Shown here: positions 1 to 9,625 of the stretch, in pieces | How the letters are laid out: each line of letters begins with the position of its first letter | Numbering within the stretch: position 1 is the stretch's first letter | NCBI GenBank assembly: GCA_022316685.1 | Contig: JAKJHU010000030.1 | Coordinates: forward strand, 14,211,360 to 14,275,359 | DNA from: Progne subis subis | Lineage: Eukaryota; Chordata; Aves; Passeriformes; Hirundinidae | Reading direction: 5' to 3' | DNA length: 64,000 nucleotides | The notes under the pieces: model-generated | Seen by the model: only the letters and a program-made list of their open reading frames with translations | Databases searched by the model: none | What the model was told of the DNA's origin: nothing | Translations under genes and position numbers: made by a program

Positions 1-165
1 CTGCTCACTTTGCCTGCCAGGACACCCCCCTGCCTGCCAGGACAACCCACCGTTTCCAGCCATCAGCCCCGAGTTTCCACCATTTTGGCTTGGTGCTCTT
101 GGGGTCCCAAGAGATCAGACTGCCCAGGGCTTGTGAGACAAAGGCCCTCGGGGTTCTTGGTTCTG

Positions 166-228
<63 letters not shown>

Positions 229-423
229 TACTATTATTGCTGTTGTTGTCTGTCCTGTTATATTTATTAGTAAAGGACTGTTATTCCTATCCCCATAGCT
301 CTGACTGAAAGGCCTTTTTAATCTTCCAAATTATAATAACTTGGAGGGAAGGGATTGGAATTGCCCATTCCAAGAGAGGCCCCGCCTCTCCCTAGCAGAT
401 ACCTGTCTTTTCAAACCAAGGCA
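1..423 (+). mobile_element. 3' part of an LTR (endogenous retrovirus), truncated by the window edge
   Basis: The segment runs from a C-rich start through a long TTA microsatellite and a T-rich stretch to a terminus reading CTTTTCAAACCAAGGCA at 407-423. I recognise this kind of ending, with the CCCGCCTCTCCC run just before it, from bird ERV LTRs. The 5' end lies outside the window, so no TG start or target duplication can be tested. A 20-bp unit starting TGCCTGCCAGGACA is tandemly repeated at 11-30 and 31-50. Family assignment is from memory of the motif order, not from a search. It may be a solo LTR or the end of a longer element. Confidence 0.5.
166..229. repeat. (TTA)n microsatellite, about 21 units
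   Basis: Uninterrupted TTA/ATT triplets lie inside the LTR. They give false open frames of poly-Ile or poly-Tyr in two frames. This length is likely polymorphic. Confidence 0.97.
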
Positions 424-1637
424 ATTAGATATTAAACTTCCCTGTCCTCCTTACTCTTCTCTCCCAGACTCTAATATTAACTCTGTAGATCTGAGTGGAT
501 TGAAATATCCTTGTAATATGATCCTGTAAATATTCTTTATTAGGGCTGTGTGATATATCTAAACTCCGCCTGCCTTTTTGTTCCTGACCATTTGCCTTTG
601 ACCTTCAGTTTTGGTGGCTTTTTCAAATTCTCTCATATGGTCTTACTGTGTCCTACTGGACTGGGCCAAGATGGCCTTTCCTCCTCTGGAAGCTGTTAGG
701 CTAAGAGCATAATCAAAACTCCTACAGAAAACAGCAATCGTTTGCCATTTCCATTGCACCCAATAGCCAGCAGTAAAACTGTCAGTCTTGCAGCAGCCCC
801 CCTCACTACTCAAGTATCTCCTGTCCTGGCCGCTCTAAACCTGCTCAGTGCCAGGGCCTGGCCTGTACTCTCGCAGCTGCATAGTTTCAGAGAAAGAAAA
901 AGGCTCTTCCCTTCCAGCTCCAGCTATGCAGATAGACAATATTCTCAGTATTTCTGTTGCTGTTCATGCACCTTCCTTTTTTACTGTCCTTCATGTCCCT
1001 CACCAGACTGAACTCCAGGTTGGCTTTGGCATTTCTCATCCTATCCCTGAATGTAAAGAGTGTCTATGCATCCTTTCCAGGTCTCACAGCTCTGCTTCCA
1101 TCTCCTGTAGGTTTTCTTTCTGTGTCCAAGTGTTTTCACGAGCACTTTTTCATCCATGCTGCTAGCTGCCTTTGCCTGACTCCCTGCAGAGCCAGGTGAA
1201 CCGTTGTTGAGCTTGGAGGAGGTGATCCTTGGTAACCAAAGAGCTCTCCTGGACACCTGCTTTCTCCACAAATGTGTCCCATGAGAATTCTTCTAATCAG
1301 GTGCTCTGAACAAGCCAAAATATGTTTTCCTGAAGTCCAGAGATTTGCTGTGCTATGGTTCTAAAGAGCATATGGCATGCAACTAAAGGATTGCCTTTGA
1401 TTTCACTTCAGTTAAACGTGTCTAGGTTATGGTGTCTAAGACTGCTGTGCATTGTGAACCAAGGTGCTGAAAGCATGCTCCCAAAGTAGGCTAAAACAAG
1501 GACACAAGGTACAACTTGAAGATAGGGATGAATCTGATTTTTTTATCATTTTGGTCAGAGAGGTCAGTGAATGATATGAGCTTTATTTCTTTGAAGTGCT
1601 TCTACTCCTTTTTAATTTTTTGTATGAATCTTTATGT
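424..1637. other. Unannotated, single-copy-looking sequence
   Basis: No open frame with recognisable protein similarity, no RNA gene and no repeat that I can name. The frames at 742-1199 overlap in several phases and show no domain. 780-860 and 1060-1130 are C/T-rich but not simple repeats. Confidence 0.6.
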
Positions 1638-1717
1638 AAAAAAAACCAAACAAAAAAACAAAAAAAAAAAAAAACCAAACAAAAACCAACAACCAAACAA
1701 AAAAACTCACCCAAACA
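1638..1717. repeat. A-rich low-complexity tract
   Basis: Runs of A broken by single or double C, of the AAAACC/ACAAAA type. No element upstream explains it as a retroposon tail. Confidence 0.9.
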
Positions 1718-2662
1718 TAAACAGCCCAGAAAGAATGTGGAATGCTCAGAAATTACTTTTTTCTTTTCTCATGTGCCCTGAGCTGCAGGTTTATATACCT
1801 TCTAAATTTTCTAAATTATATACAAAGGCCAGAAGAGCATTTCTGTCTCCTTTATCCCTGTTTCAGGCAGGCAGAGCAATTGCAGAGCAATTTCTGTATC
1901 ATTTCCTACCAACTGGCAAAGCTCCCTGCCTGATGTAAATCACATTCTTGGAAGCCTGTACCTCTTGGTTCACTGTACATGATGCAAGATTATACTTGTA
2001 ACATCAGAGCCCTATGCTTAAACACTGCAGTGCTTTAAGCACCCTTTGAATCTTACTGGAGTATCTTAACAAGTTTGATTGTTTTGGCTAAAGTAACATG
2101 AACAACCGTAGAAAATATGCCCAAGAAATGCAACTAGGTAAAGAAAAGCTGCATGCAAGAATGGTAAAGTCCTTGGTCACTTTATTGCAGCTCATTTATG
2201 CTGCTCTGGTGAGGCCCTAGCAGTTTGTAAAATCTTGAAATCTGTTCACAGATACTAGGGAAAATTTCCAACCCCTTGTTGTCTTAAGACTGTTCAAATT
2301 GTAAGGAGGACAAGTAAAAAAAATATTGTTTTCTTAAGAATTTTTTGTGAGAAACCTGGAATATATTCTGACCACCTCTCCAAAAGACTTGTGCATTTGC
2401 TGAGCCTTGTATTTACACTGCAGGAAAAAAAAAAAAATGCATAAAGCTTACTGTAGCACTGGCTACCTTTATTGTTAGTCCCATCTGAATGAAAAGGATA
2501 ACATCTTCTTATCTAAAGACATATTAATTTGTAATAAAGTTTGAGTTCGAATAGAGCAGCCTAGTAGAGGAAGTAGAGAGTAAAATCAGGTATTTGCAGA
2601 AAAATATAACTTGGATGATTGCAGGAGTCTCCATGAATTCTCATTTAATATCCTCTGTCTAC

Positions 2663-2663
<1 letters not shown>
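1718..2663. other. Unannotated sequence with a short A tract
   Basis: There is an A13 run at 2425-2437. A stretch near 2190-2240 (CTGCTCTGGTGAGGCCCTAG) recalls the conserved ACTGGTGAGGCC block of CR1-like LINEs, but the flanks do not support a call. No coding exon seen. Confidence 0.5.

Positions 2664-2711
<48 letters not shown>
2664..2711 (+). repeat. Poly(A) tract of 48 bases
   Basis: Uninterrupted A48 bounded by CTACC on the left and GTAGGGGG on the right. The sequence to its left is not a recognisable retrocopy. Such a run is unusual in a bird genome, where the main LINE (CR1) does not leave poly(A) tails. Confidence 0.97.
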
Positions 2712-2714
<3 letters not shown>

Positions 2715-4290
2715 GGGGGCATGTAGAAAGCATAGAGCTATCAGGAATGCTGGATAGTACTACTTTTAAAATAAGAGGCAGTGAACTTTCAGGTGAAGAG
2801 GCCAATTTTATAACTTCTACTAAAGAACATTCCTGATACTTTTACTGGAGGAAAGGTAACATTTCTACAAGTCTCATTTCTTGAATCTTTGAAATAAAGG
2901 GCCTGGGTAAAATGTGGACTAATTACCTGAAACCTTCCCTAAAAATTAGTTGCCTATTTCATTTATGTTGGTCTGAATATCCTGTACGATAACATACTGA
3001 CTTGGGCATTCACCTGATAGAGGTATCCAAGTTCCTGCCATCATTGATCTGATTGCTCCAAACTACTTTATGAAAGGCAGTACCAGCATCAGCCACGTTT
3101 TGAGGTAGGTTGCTGTTTTTGTGCTGAATTAAGTAATATTAATATGGGCAAGTATGAGTAGTTTAGGGTGTAGTCACCTAAAGCTGTACAGAATGGACAT
3201 AGCCTGGCCATTTATTTCCATTTCCTCAAGCTGTATTGCTGATATACTACACATTTGAACAAGGAGAAAGACATGATACAATGATTGATTTTCACTTTGA
3301 GTTTCATTCAGGCTTCAGCTTCTTTGGCCCACACAGGCCAAGCGAGAGCCCCTTGTTTTCTCCCCTCACTGCTGGGTGGAGATTGTCTGCTCATCCAAAG
3401 ATCCAAAGACCCAATATCCAGGCCCTACCAGTTCAGGGATGTCTTTTTGACAGTGCTAACCTGACACAGAACTCAATTGGTGAAGTGACATCCACATGTG
3501 GTATATAGAGCATCCCAAAATTAAACAATGTCTCAGCACTGCGCTTTGAAGGTTTTTATGAAAATAAAAATTAATGGCTTACTTTTATCTAGAGTCTTAT
3601 ACATGCATGAAATAGTAGCAGACTAAGACTGAAGTGCCTTCAACTGCCACAAGTCAACCCAAAAACCTTTGTGCTTGAATACATGACCTCATCCCCAACT
3701 GAATAGCACCAAACACAGCCAAAACTCATTTAGAGTTGAAAACTGTCAGCAGCTGGTTAAATGATGGTTAAATGATGATGATTCTGGTTGTCTATATAGA
3801 TAATTAATGCAGTTTTATCGCAGTGTAATTTACATCCTTTTGTGTGTGCTTCACAGGATAGCATGAACTGTGAATGCTTGTATTATTTATTGATACCATA
3901 TGTCAATGCATAAAGGGATGGGCAAAGACTAATGAGGCTCATAAAATGTAAAAAAGTGTTGGTTAGAGAAGATTTTTGGCAACCTTCACAAAAGTTTCTC
4001 ATGCTTGAGGAAAGACTGAACTTGTCCCCTGGAAAAAAAACCCAAAACTACCATATGCAGAGGCACAAGGCATTTCACACTGCAAAATTTCCCCATAAAA
4101 CATCCCTTCTTTTATTGGTACTGGAATAATCTTCAGAAGATGAACAAGATGTTAGCCAAGCTCTGTCACAAGGACTTCTCAAACCAAAGGTGGTCAGGAT
4201 TGATTTTAAAGGTTTGTTTAGACTAAACAAGGAGTTCCCATTTTCCTCTAAAAGCTCTCGAGGTGTTGCGTTGTGTGGCAACACTGACCA
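2712..4290. other. Unannotated, single-copy-looking sequence
   Basis: Nothing recognisable on either strand. 3300-3480 is richer in GC than its surroundings and carries a 90-codon frame without a known domain. TGGTTAAATGATGGTTAAATGATGATG at about 3752-3780 is a small imperfect tandem repeat. Confidence 0.55.
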
Positions 4291-4550
4291 TGTCCAGGGA
4301 GGTTATAACCACCAGCAGGGAAACAGATGAGACAAGTCTTTGTTGTAAGAACAATAATCCATTTATTCCCCCTTACCCCGGGCTGGGGAGGGGGTGAGAG
4401 CAAAGAGGGGTTAAGATGAAGAGGGTGAGCAGGGGCAGGCTCGTGGGTTTTATCAAGTTCTAGGGGAGGAGTCTTAGTTTTTGGTCAAAAAGGGGGAGAT
4501 CAGATTTCAGCCTCCTCAAAAGAGGACTCCACATCAAGGCAGTAAAGAAT
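4291..4550 (-). mobile_element. Probable old LTR fragment, minus strand
   Basis: A G-rich block with CpGs stands out from AT-rich flanks. Read on the minus strand it has an AATAAA signal (TTTATT at 4362-4367 on plus), preceded by a C-rich stretch and followed by GGTTATAACC-type sequence. This is the usual layout of an LTR R/U5 end. I could not find matching target-site duplications, so the limits are approximate and it may be a 3' fragment only. An unrelated GC-rich repeat is possible. Confidence 0.35.
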
Positions 4551-5389
4551 ATTTAGCTCTCATTAAATATGCAGCGCAGTTTCTGAGCTTCATGGTGGCA
4601 GTTATAATTGAAATAAAAACAAGGAGTTTTTGGAAATACTGAGCCATTCAAAATGCAAGTACTATGAAATGTCAGTCAGCATCTCTTTCCATTCAATATC
4701 CAAATTCACCAACTTAAAGACAGTTCAGCACTTAGAATTCAGAAGATGACATTTTCACCACATATAAATTATGCCATCTATCAGCTTTCTCTTGTTGACA
4801 TAAATGTTGATTACAAAAGAAGAGAGGACGTCTAACTGTAGTTGCATAAAACACTCCTAAAATAATTCTTTATAGAAACTCAAACTTTATTCATCGCTAA
4901 TCTAAATGTCAAACTCTAAAAATTCTATAACAAATTCCTATCAATGGATGTTACTTTTACTGTCGTATAGCACCACCCATTCTCTGTCTTGTCTTCTCAT
5001 TCAAGTTGAACTCTGCAGTGATGTCTACATCCCAGTCAGAGAGGAGCTCAGAAAATAGAGTATCTTAATCTGGACTTTGAGAGTCATCCTGCATGAGCCC
5101 TGGAAGGTGTTTGAGTTTAGAAATGGACTTAACAACCAGCTCAGTTACACTGAAGCCCTTGTTCTTTATCTAGGGCCTTCTAAGGAACCCGTTTTGTCTT
5201 TCCCTTCAGGCTGATTTTCAACTACAAGAATGGGAACCAGGGAAGGACACAAAGCTGGGAGATGTGTTTGCATATTCCAGCTTGCTGCAGAGGACATCAG
5301 AAAGGCCTAGAAGATGGAAAACCATGAAAATTAAAGCTATATTAAGATAAAATACTTAATTCATTCAATAATTAAAGTTTTCCTTAACA
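4551..5389. other. Unannotated sequence
   Basis: AT-rich with no recognisable gene or repeat. It ends at the left target-site duplication of the next LTR. Confidence 0.55.
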
Positions 5390-5395
5390 TAAAAT
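5390..5395. repeat. Left target-site duplication TAAAAT
   Basis: A 6-bp direct repeat, identical to 6112-6117, immediately outside the TGT...ACA ends of the LTR. Confidence 0.8.
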
Positions 5396-5608
5396 TGTTG
5401 CAGTGTCCTCTGCGCCTGGCAGGCGCTGGCCATAGGCTAGCTCAGATCATGCACTGCGGCTAACGTGATTAGGTCGGGGTTGCAGGCTGGGCAAGCAGCC
5501 TCCTCCCTGTGGGGTCTTGGTTCCCCCACACCAGCGACTGGACCAGATGGTGTCACAACCGCAGTGACGGATAAAGGGTTGACTCTCTCAAGCAGGGTTG
5601 AAAGGTGG

Positions 5609-5614
5609 TTTATT
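5609..5614 (-). promoter_or_regulatory. LTR polyadenylation signal AATAAA
   Basis: TTTATT on plus, so AATAAA on the LTR's own strand. It lies about 80 bp downstream of the TATA-like box, as expected for the end of R. Confidence 0.65.
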
Positions 5615-5690
5615 AAGGGGAGTCCGGCAAGGAGCTACGCCCCAGACAACTGCTGCCTGAAGAGAGCCCCAAACAAGACCTTGCAGCAAC

Positions 5691-5696
5691 TTATAA
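5691..5696 (-). promoter_or_regulatory. LTR TATA-like box
   Basis: TTATAA within CTGTTTATAAGTTG on the minus strand, at the U3/R border position of this LTR. Confidence 0.55.
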
Positions 5697-6111
5697 ACAG
5701 GGGGGGATCAAGGGGTGGCGATAACGGGTCAGCCAATAAGAGAACAGGGGGGTGTAACAAGGGGTGCCAACTCTTAAACAATGATCCAATAACAAGAAGG
5801 GGGTAGGGGATTTCCCAGGCACCAGCCTATCACTCGACGCCCTCCCTGGATCTTTCCAGAAACCAGGGAAGGGCCCCGAAGTGACAGACAGGGCGACCAC
5901 GAGAAGAGAGAGGGGATTGACAGGGACAGGTGGGGGAGTGGGATGATTGACAGAAAACGACTGATTGTATAACAACTCCTAGGGGAGGATCCATTACATA
6001 AAATGGGGGGTACAGTGGAACAAACCATTACAAACAACTTCTTCTAACTTTTACAGAAAAGTTTATAGAAAATGTTTAAGAACATAGTAAAACAACTTTT
6101 GCACCACCACA

Positions 6112-6117
6112 TAAAAT
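6112..6117. repeat. Right target-site duplication TAAAAT
   Basis: Matches 5390-5395 exactly and directly follows the terminal CA of the LTR. Confidence 0.8.
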
Positions 6118-8774
6118 CTCTTGAGCTGAGAGCATAAGTTTTTAAAGAGACAAGGTTTCTGCTGGATTAGATGGAAATCTTATCCATACTCATCATATAA
6201 TGCTGAAGCTTGTAATAATTTCCATGATAACTGCACAATTTGATACCAACCCCAAATCAGTTCATTTTGAGGGCTTATCAGGTTGGATGCACAGAAATCA
6301 GCATTATTTTTTCACCCTAGGAATGTTTCAAAAACTGTAGTGTTTGTTTTAATTTGATCCATTTCCTCAGTGTTACTCTTCATCTCTATATATAATAAAA
6401 AATCTGCTTAAATTCATTTTGCAGTCAACTACTCACAGTCAAGTTTTCTGTTTTCTATTCAGCATAAAAATGAGTAAATTAGGGGAAAAAAATCAGGAAT
6501 TGATTTCTTTTGGGCTGTGCCTCTCAACATCCATCTTGTTTTATCTATAGAAAGATTTGGTACATCCGTGGTAGGATGGTGAGACACTGATATTTCCATT
6601 TAATCCACTCCTGTTAAAGAAGGGCAAAGTACTAGTTTCAGTATTTCAGTGGTAGGATTTCTTTGCTGTGAATAGCCTGACAAAGTTTGTAACACATAGC
6701 CAAAGCAATAGGTGGATGAAAACAGATTATATATTTTGTTACTACACACACAGGCTTTATTATACTCAACACAGATACAGGTATCATTTTTGAAACCAGT
6801 GAATGAGCTGTCCAGCATTTTACCTTTGACTCTAAGCTAAAATTATAACAGCAAGTAATCCAATGCTTCAATTTAAAAAAAAAAAAAAAAAAACCCAAAC
6901 AAAAACACCTTAGAGACAGAGCTCTGGAAAATTCCTAAAGTAAATAAAATATCAAACAAAATTGTTGTAGTTGCTTTAGTCTCTTTTGGATGAAAATTAT
7001 TTTAATTTCATGTAATAAATTCATAACATCAAATGGGATTGCTGTAAGCTGGAATGTGAATTCCACTCAATTTACTGCAAATATGATTTGTTTTTAACTT
7101 AACCATTCTGGTTCCAAGTATTAGGGAAACAAGATGTCAAGCAGGCATTATAATTCAATGCTCAGTTTCTCCATTTCCATTCTCTGTATATCAAAAAACA
7201 AAAAAGGTTGCCTTTGCTTCAGATTGAATGTGGAATCAGTACCAAAGAAATGAGTAAGTGGTCAGGCACTTTAACCACTTCACAAAGTTCTGGTGTAAAG
7301 AAAGATACTCCACTGGTTTCAACAGCAGTTTGTAATGCTGTGCAGCAGAACCTGGTGGTGCTCGTTCTGCCTCACACTTCCTCAGTCACATCACATAACA
7401 CAGAAAACCAGACTGACAGGACACTTGGGTGTAATGGCTCTTAACTCCACTATACCTGACTTTCAAGTACCCACCTGCAAGAATTCCATAATGCTGAGTT
7501 AGGCTTCAGGGACTAGAGGTCTCCTCTGTGAATGGCTATCTCCACCCAAAGTAGGTCAGTGATCAGCCTGCTTGGATGCAACTCCACAGATGGACAGAAA
7601 CATTAGATAAGCTCTTCCAAAAGATTAATCCTATGTATGCACTTTTTCATTTATGTCAATGCTTACACAAATAAAGCATGTTTAACAAGTGCATATGCTC
7701 AGAGACCTGGAAAATAACAATCTTTTGAGTCTGAGCAAATTTTGAATAGATCACTGAGAATGCCATAATGTCAATTATGTTAAATGTCAACATGCTAGAT
7801 TCAGATACGGATTCACAGCCCTGATATTTCTGAAAAGACAACAAAAAGTCAAGTCCTGATATGCCTAAGCATGGTACACACTAGATGAGATGAAATAGCT
7901 GCCAGCTGCAAAGATTAAGGAGCAGCTTTGATACAGGCTCAGATGTCATCAGCAGGGTAAGGTGGGGAGTTGCACACTTTAAGGTCATGGCTTACATCTG
8001 GGTAGCAGAATCTCTAATGAAGAGTGAGCTCCTCCCTGCTCCAGTCCTAGTCTGAAAGAGGTAGAAATGGAAGATTATTAGCATGCAAAAGAGTCTTCAA
8101 ACAAAACGCTGCCATCTTCACCCCGGAATAGCAAGATTTCCTGTTCAAGCTGTGCTTGCTGGATATTATAGCTGAGTTGTGCATGTTAGTCGCCTTACAT
8201 TATGAATCATTTTACAAAAGCCATGACACTGATCCAGTTTGTCACAGGTGGTGCATATTTGGCCATGTCCCATGCCTAATTCTGGAAGAATTTACAACAG
8301 ATTAACTTGTCTAACACTTATGATCTAAAAAGTAAAAAACAGTGATTTATTAACTCTTTCATTCAAATTTAATTGCAGCCACTCTGAAATGCACCATGAA
8401 TTAATTCAAGCACAGCTGCACTTCTAGTTACTCTGTTTTAGACCATTGGAAAACCTAATACCTGTTTTGTGCTTTCACACAATCTGTATGTATAAGTGGG
8501 ATAGCAAGAATAGATTTTCCCAATATGTGAAAGAAGGACATTTCTTCCCTTAGATCTTTCCCAAAGTCAGTGAACATGGGGAGAACAGAGAGCAGATGTG
8601 AGAAAAACAATTCAGTGAAAAGTTAGTGAGAAGATGAAATGAAACAGTACTAAGTTAATTTTTGTACCAATACCAGCAGCATGTCTTGTCTGTGTTCCTC
8701 CTATGTCACCTAACCTTGCTTCCTCTGGGCATACATGCTCCTTTTTTGTCCTATTTCCAAGAGAAGTAAGAATT
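6118..8774. other. Unannotated sequence with an A19 tract
   Basis: Contains A19 at 6875-6893, followed by CCCAAACAAAAACACC. Otherwise AT-rich, single-copy-looking sequence. No coding frame with a domain on either strand. Confidence 0.55.
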
Positions 8775-8812
8775 TTGTCTTACTTTCCGTTCAGCCAAAC
8801 TGGTCTTCTGCC

Positions 8813-9022
8813 TCATCTGCTTGATTTCCAACATTTAGGAATTGCCTGTTCCTGGGCCTTTAGGGGACGTTGCTTAAAAAGTGACCAGCCCTGATGGACC
8901 TCAGCCCCTTCAAAAGTATTTTCCCAGGGGACCTTACTCACTAGTTTCCTGAGCAGCCTGAAGTCTGCTCTCCTCATGTAGAGGATGGAAGTTTTGTTGG
9001 CACTTTTCTTCCTGCCAACCAA
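8813..9022 (-). pseudogene. CR1 ORF2 endonuclease-to-RT linker remnant
   Basis: The frame reads KTSILYMRRADFRLLRKLVS, then VPWENTFEGAEVHQGWSLF and AQEQAIPKCWKSSR. This matches the order of conserved residues between the endonuclease and reverse transcriptase of avian CR1. It ends at a TGA where CR1 has Arg. Not functional. Confidence 0.8.
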
Positions 9023-9157
9023 AATTTTAAACTCAGTTGTTTTGTGGTCACCATGGCCAAGATGGCCATCAATCTCTTTTTTCTATGAGTCCCTCTCTGT
9101 TAACAAGCAACAAATCAAGGAGCCCAGCTCTACCAGCTGGCACTCCTAATACCCATA

Positions 9158-9352
9158 TCATAAAGAATTCATCAGGTGTTTTAGAAATCTGTCCCTGTTT
9201 GTGCCAGCAGTAGGGTGATCCCAGTTAACATCTGTCAAGTTGAAGTCTCCCATAAGAGCATGGGCAGTTGATTTGGAGGTGTCCCTTAGGTCCTCAAATA
9301 ATTCATCCGTGTCCTTGTTGTGGCTAGGTGATGTACAGCAGGTGGGTCCCAC
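9158..9352 (-). pseudogene. CR1 ORF2 endonuclease remnant
   Basis: A 64-codon open piece carries the endonuclease core Asp-Phe-Asn motif within MGDFNLTDVNWDH. The family role is target-site nicking for retrotransposition. The N-terminal half of the domain, including the first catalytic motifs, is absent, so no activity is expected. It is bounded downstream by stops within the same CR1 fragment. Confidence 0.85.
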
Positions 9353-9625
9353 TGCCTATCTCTGGTCAGCCTGGTTTTCTCCTGGAAGAGATAGTGACCA
9401 GCTTCAACCCTCTGTTCAACAGACCCCTGACCGGCTACTTGACAGGATTCCAGGTCCACCTGGCCCTCCACTACAATGAAAGTTCGAGATTCTTGAGACT
9501 GTGGAGTGTCTGAGAACAACCTATCAATCTCTTGCTAATTTCTTGAATTTTCTATTAGTTTCCTCCTGTAGCTCCTTCACCTGGTGATACAGCTCGTTCT
9601 TTTAGACAACTTCAGCAACTCCACT

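Larger units (their letters stand above)
5396..6111 (-). mobile_element. Solo LTR (endogenous retrovirus, ERVK-like by 6-bp TSD), 716 bp
   Basis: On the plus strand the segment starts TGTTGCAGTG and ends CACCACCACA, flanked by perfect TAAAAT copies, so both ends are fixed. Read on the minus strand it begins TGTGGTGGTGCAAAAG, has a TTTATAA box (TTATAA at 5691-5696 on plus) and an AATAAA signal (5609-5614), then about 213 bp to its end. It is GC-rich against the local background. There is no internal retroviral sequence on either side, so it is a solo LTR left by LTR-LTR recombination. Its U3 resembles the plus-strand LTR at 18073-18785 along most of its length (shared blocks such as TGTCAAT.ATCCCAC and CCTTGTTAC), while R/U5 differ. 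The 6-bp duplication is typical of beta-retrovirus-like ERVK elements, so the class is inferred. Open frames inside it (for example 5465-5806) are chance frames. Confidence 0.85.
8775..9625 (-). mobile_element. CR1 LINE fragment: ORF1-like part fused to endonuclease and linker of ORF2
   Basis: On the minus strand, 9352-9158 translates to an apurinic-like endonuclease block with GDFNLTDVNW and RDRFLKHLMNSL, the end of the CR1 endonuclease. 9150-8775 continues through the conserved GLLDLLLVNREG, then KTSILYMRRADFRLL, VPWENTFEGAEVHQGWSLF, AQEQAIP and KSSR, and GRRPVWLN. This is the linker before the reverse transcriptase. The frame is broken by stops; one falls in KSSR*GRR, consistent with decay of an Arg codon. 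Upstream (9600-9360 on plus) it reads ELYHQVKELQEETNRKF, resembling the coiled region of CR1 ORF1, joined directly to the second half of the endonuclease. The middle of the element therefore seems deleted. Both ends are approximate. Dead element. Confidence 0.85.

Noticed and set aside
2190..2240. Possible CR1-like block (CTCTGGTGAGGCC)
   Set aside because: Only one short block is visible; the neighbouring conserved blocks are absent or too weak to call.
2542..2553. GAGTTCGAAT, like a tRNA T-arm
   Set aside because: No matching acceptor, D or anticodon arms at the right distances.
5552..6111. Alternative left end for the minus-strand LTR at TGTCACAACC
   Set aside because: The preceding bases have no matching copy beside a CA on the right, whereas TGTTGCAG at 5396 has a perfect TAAAAT pair.
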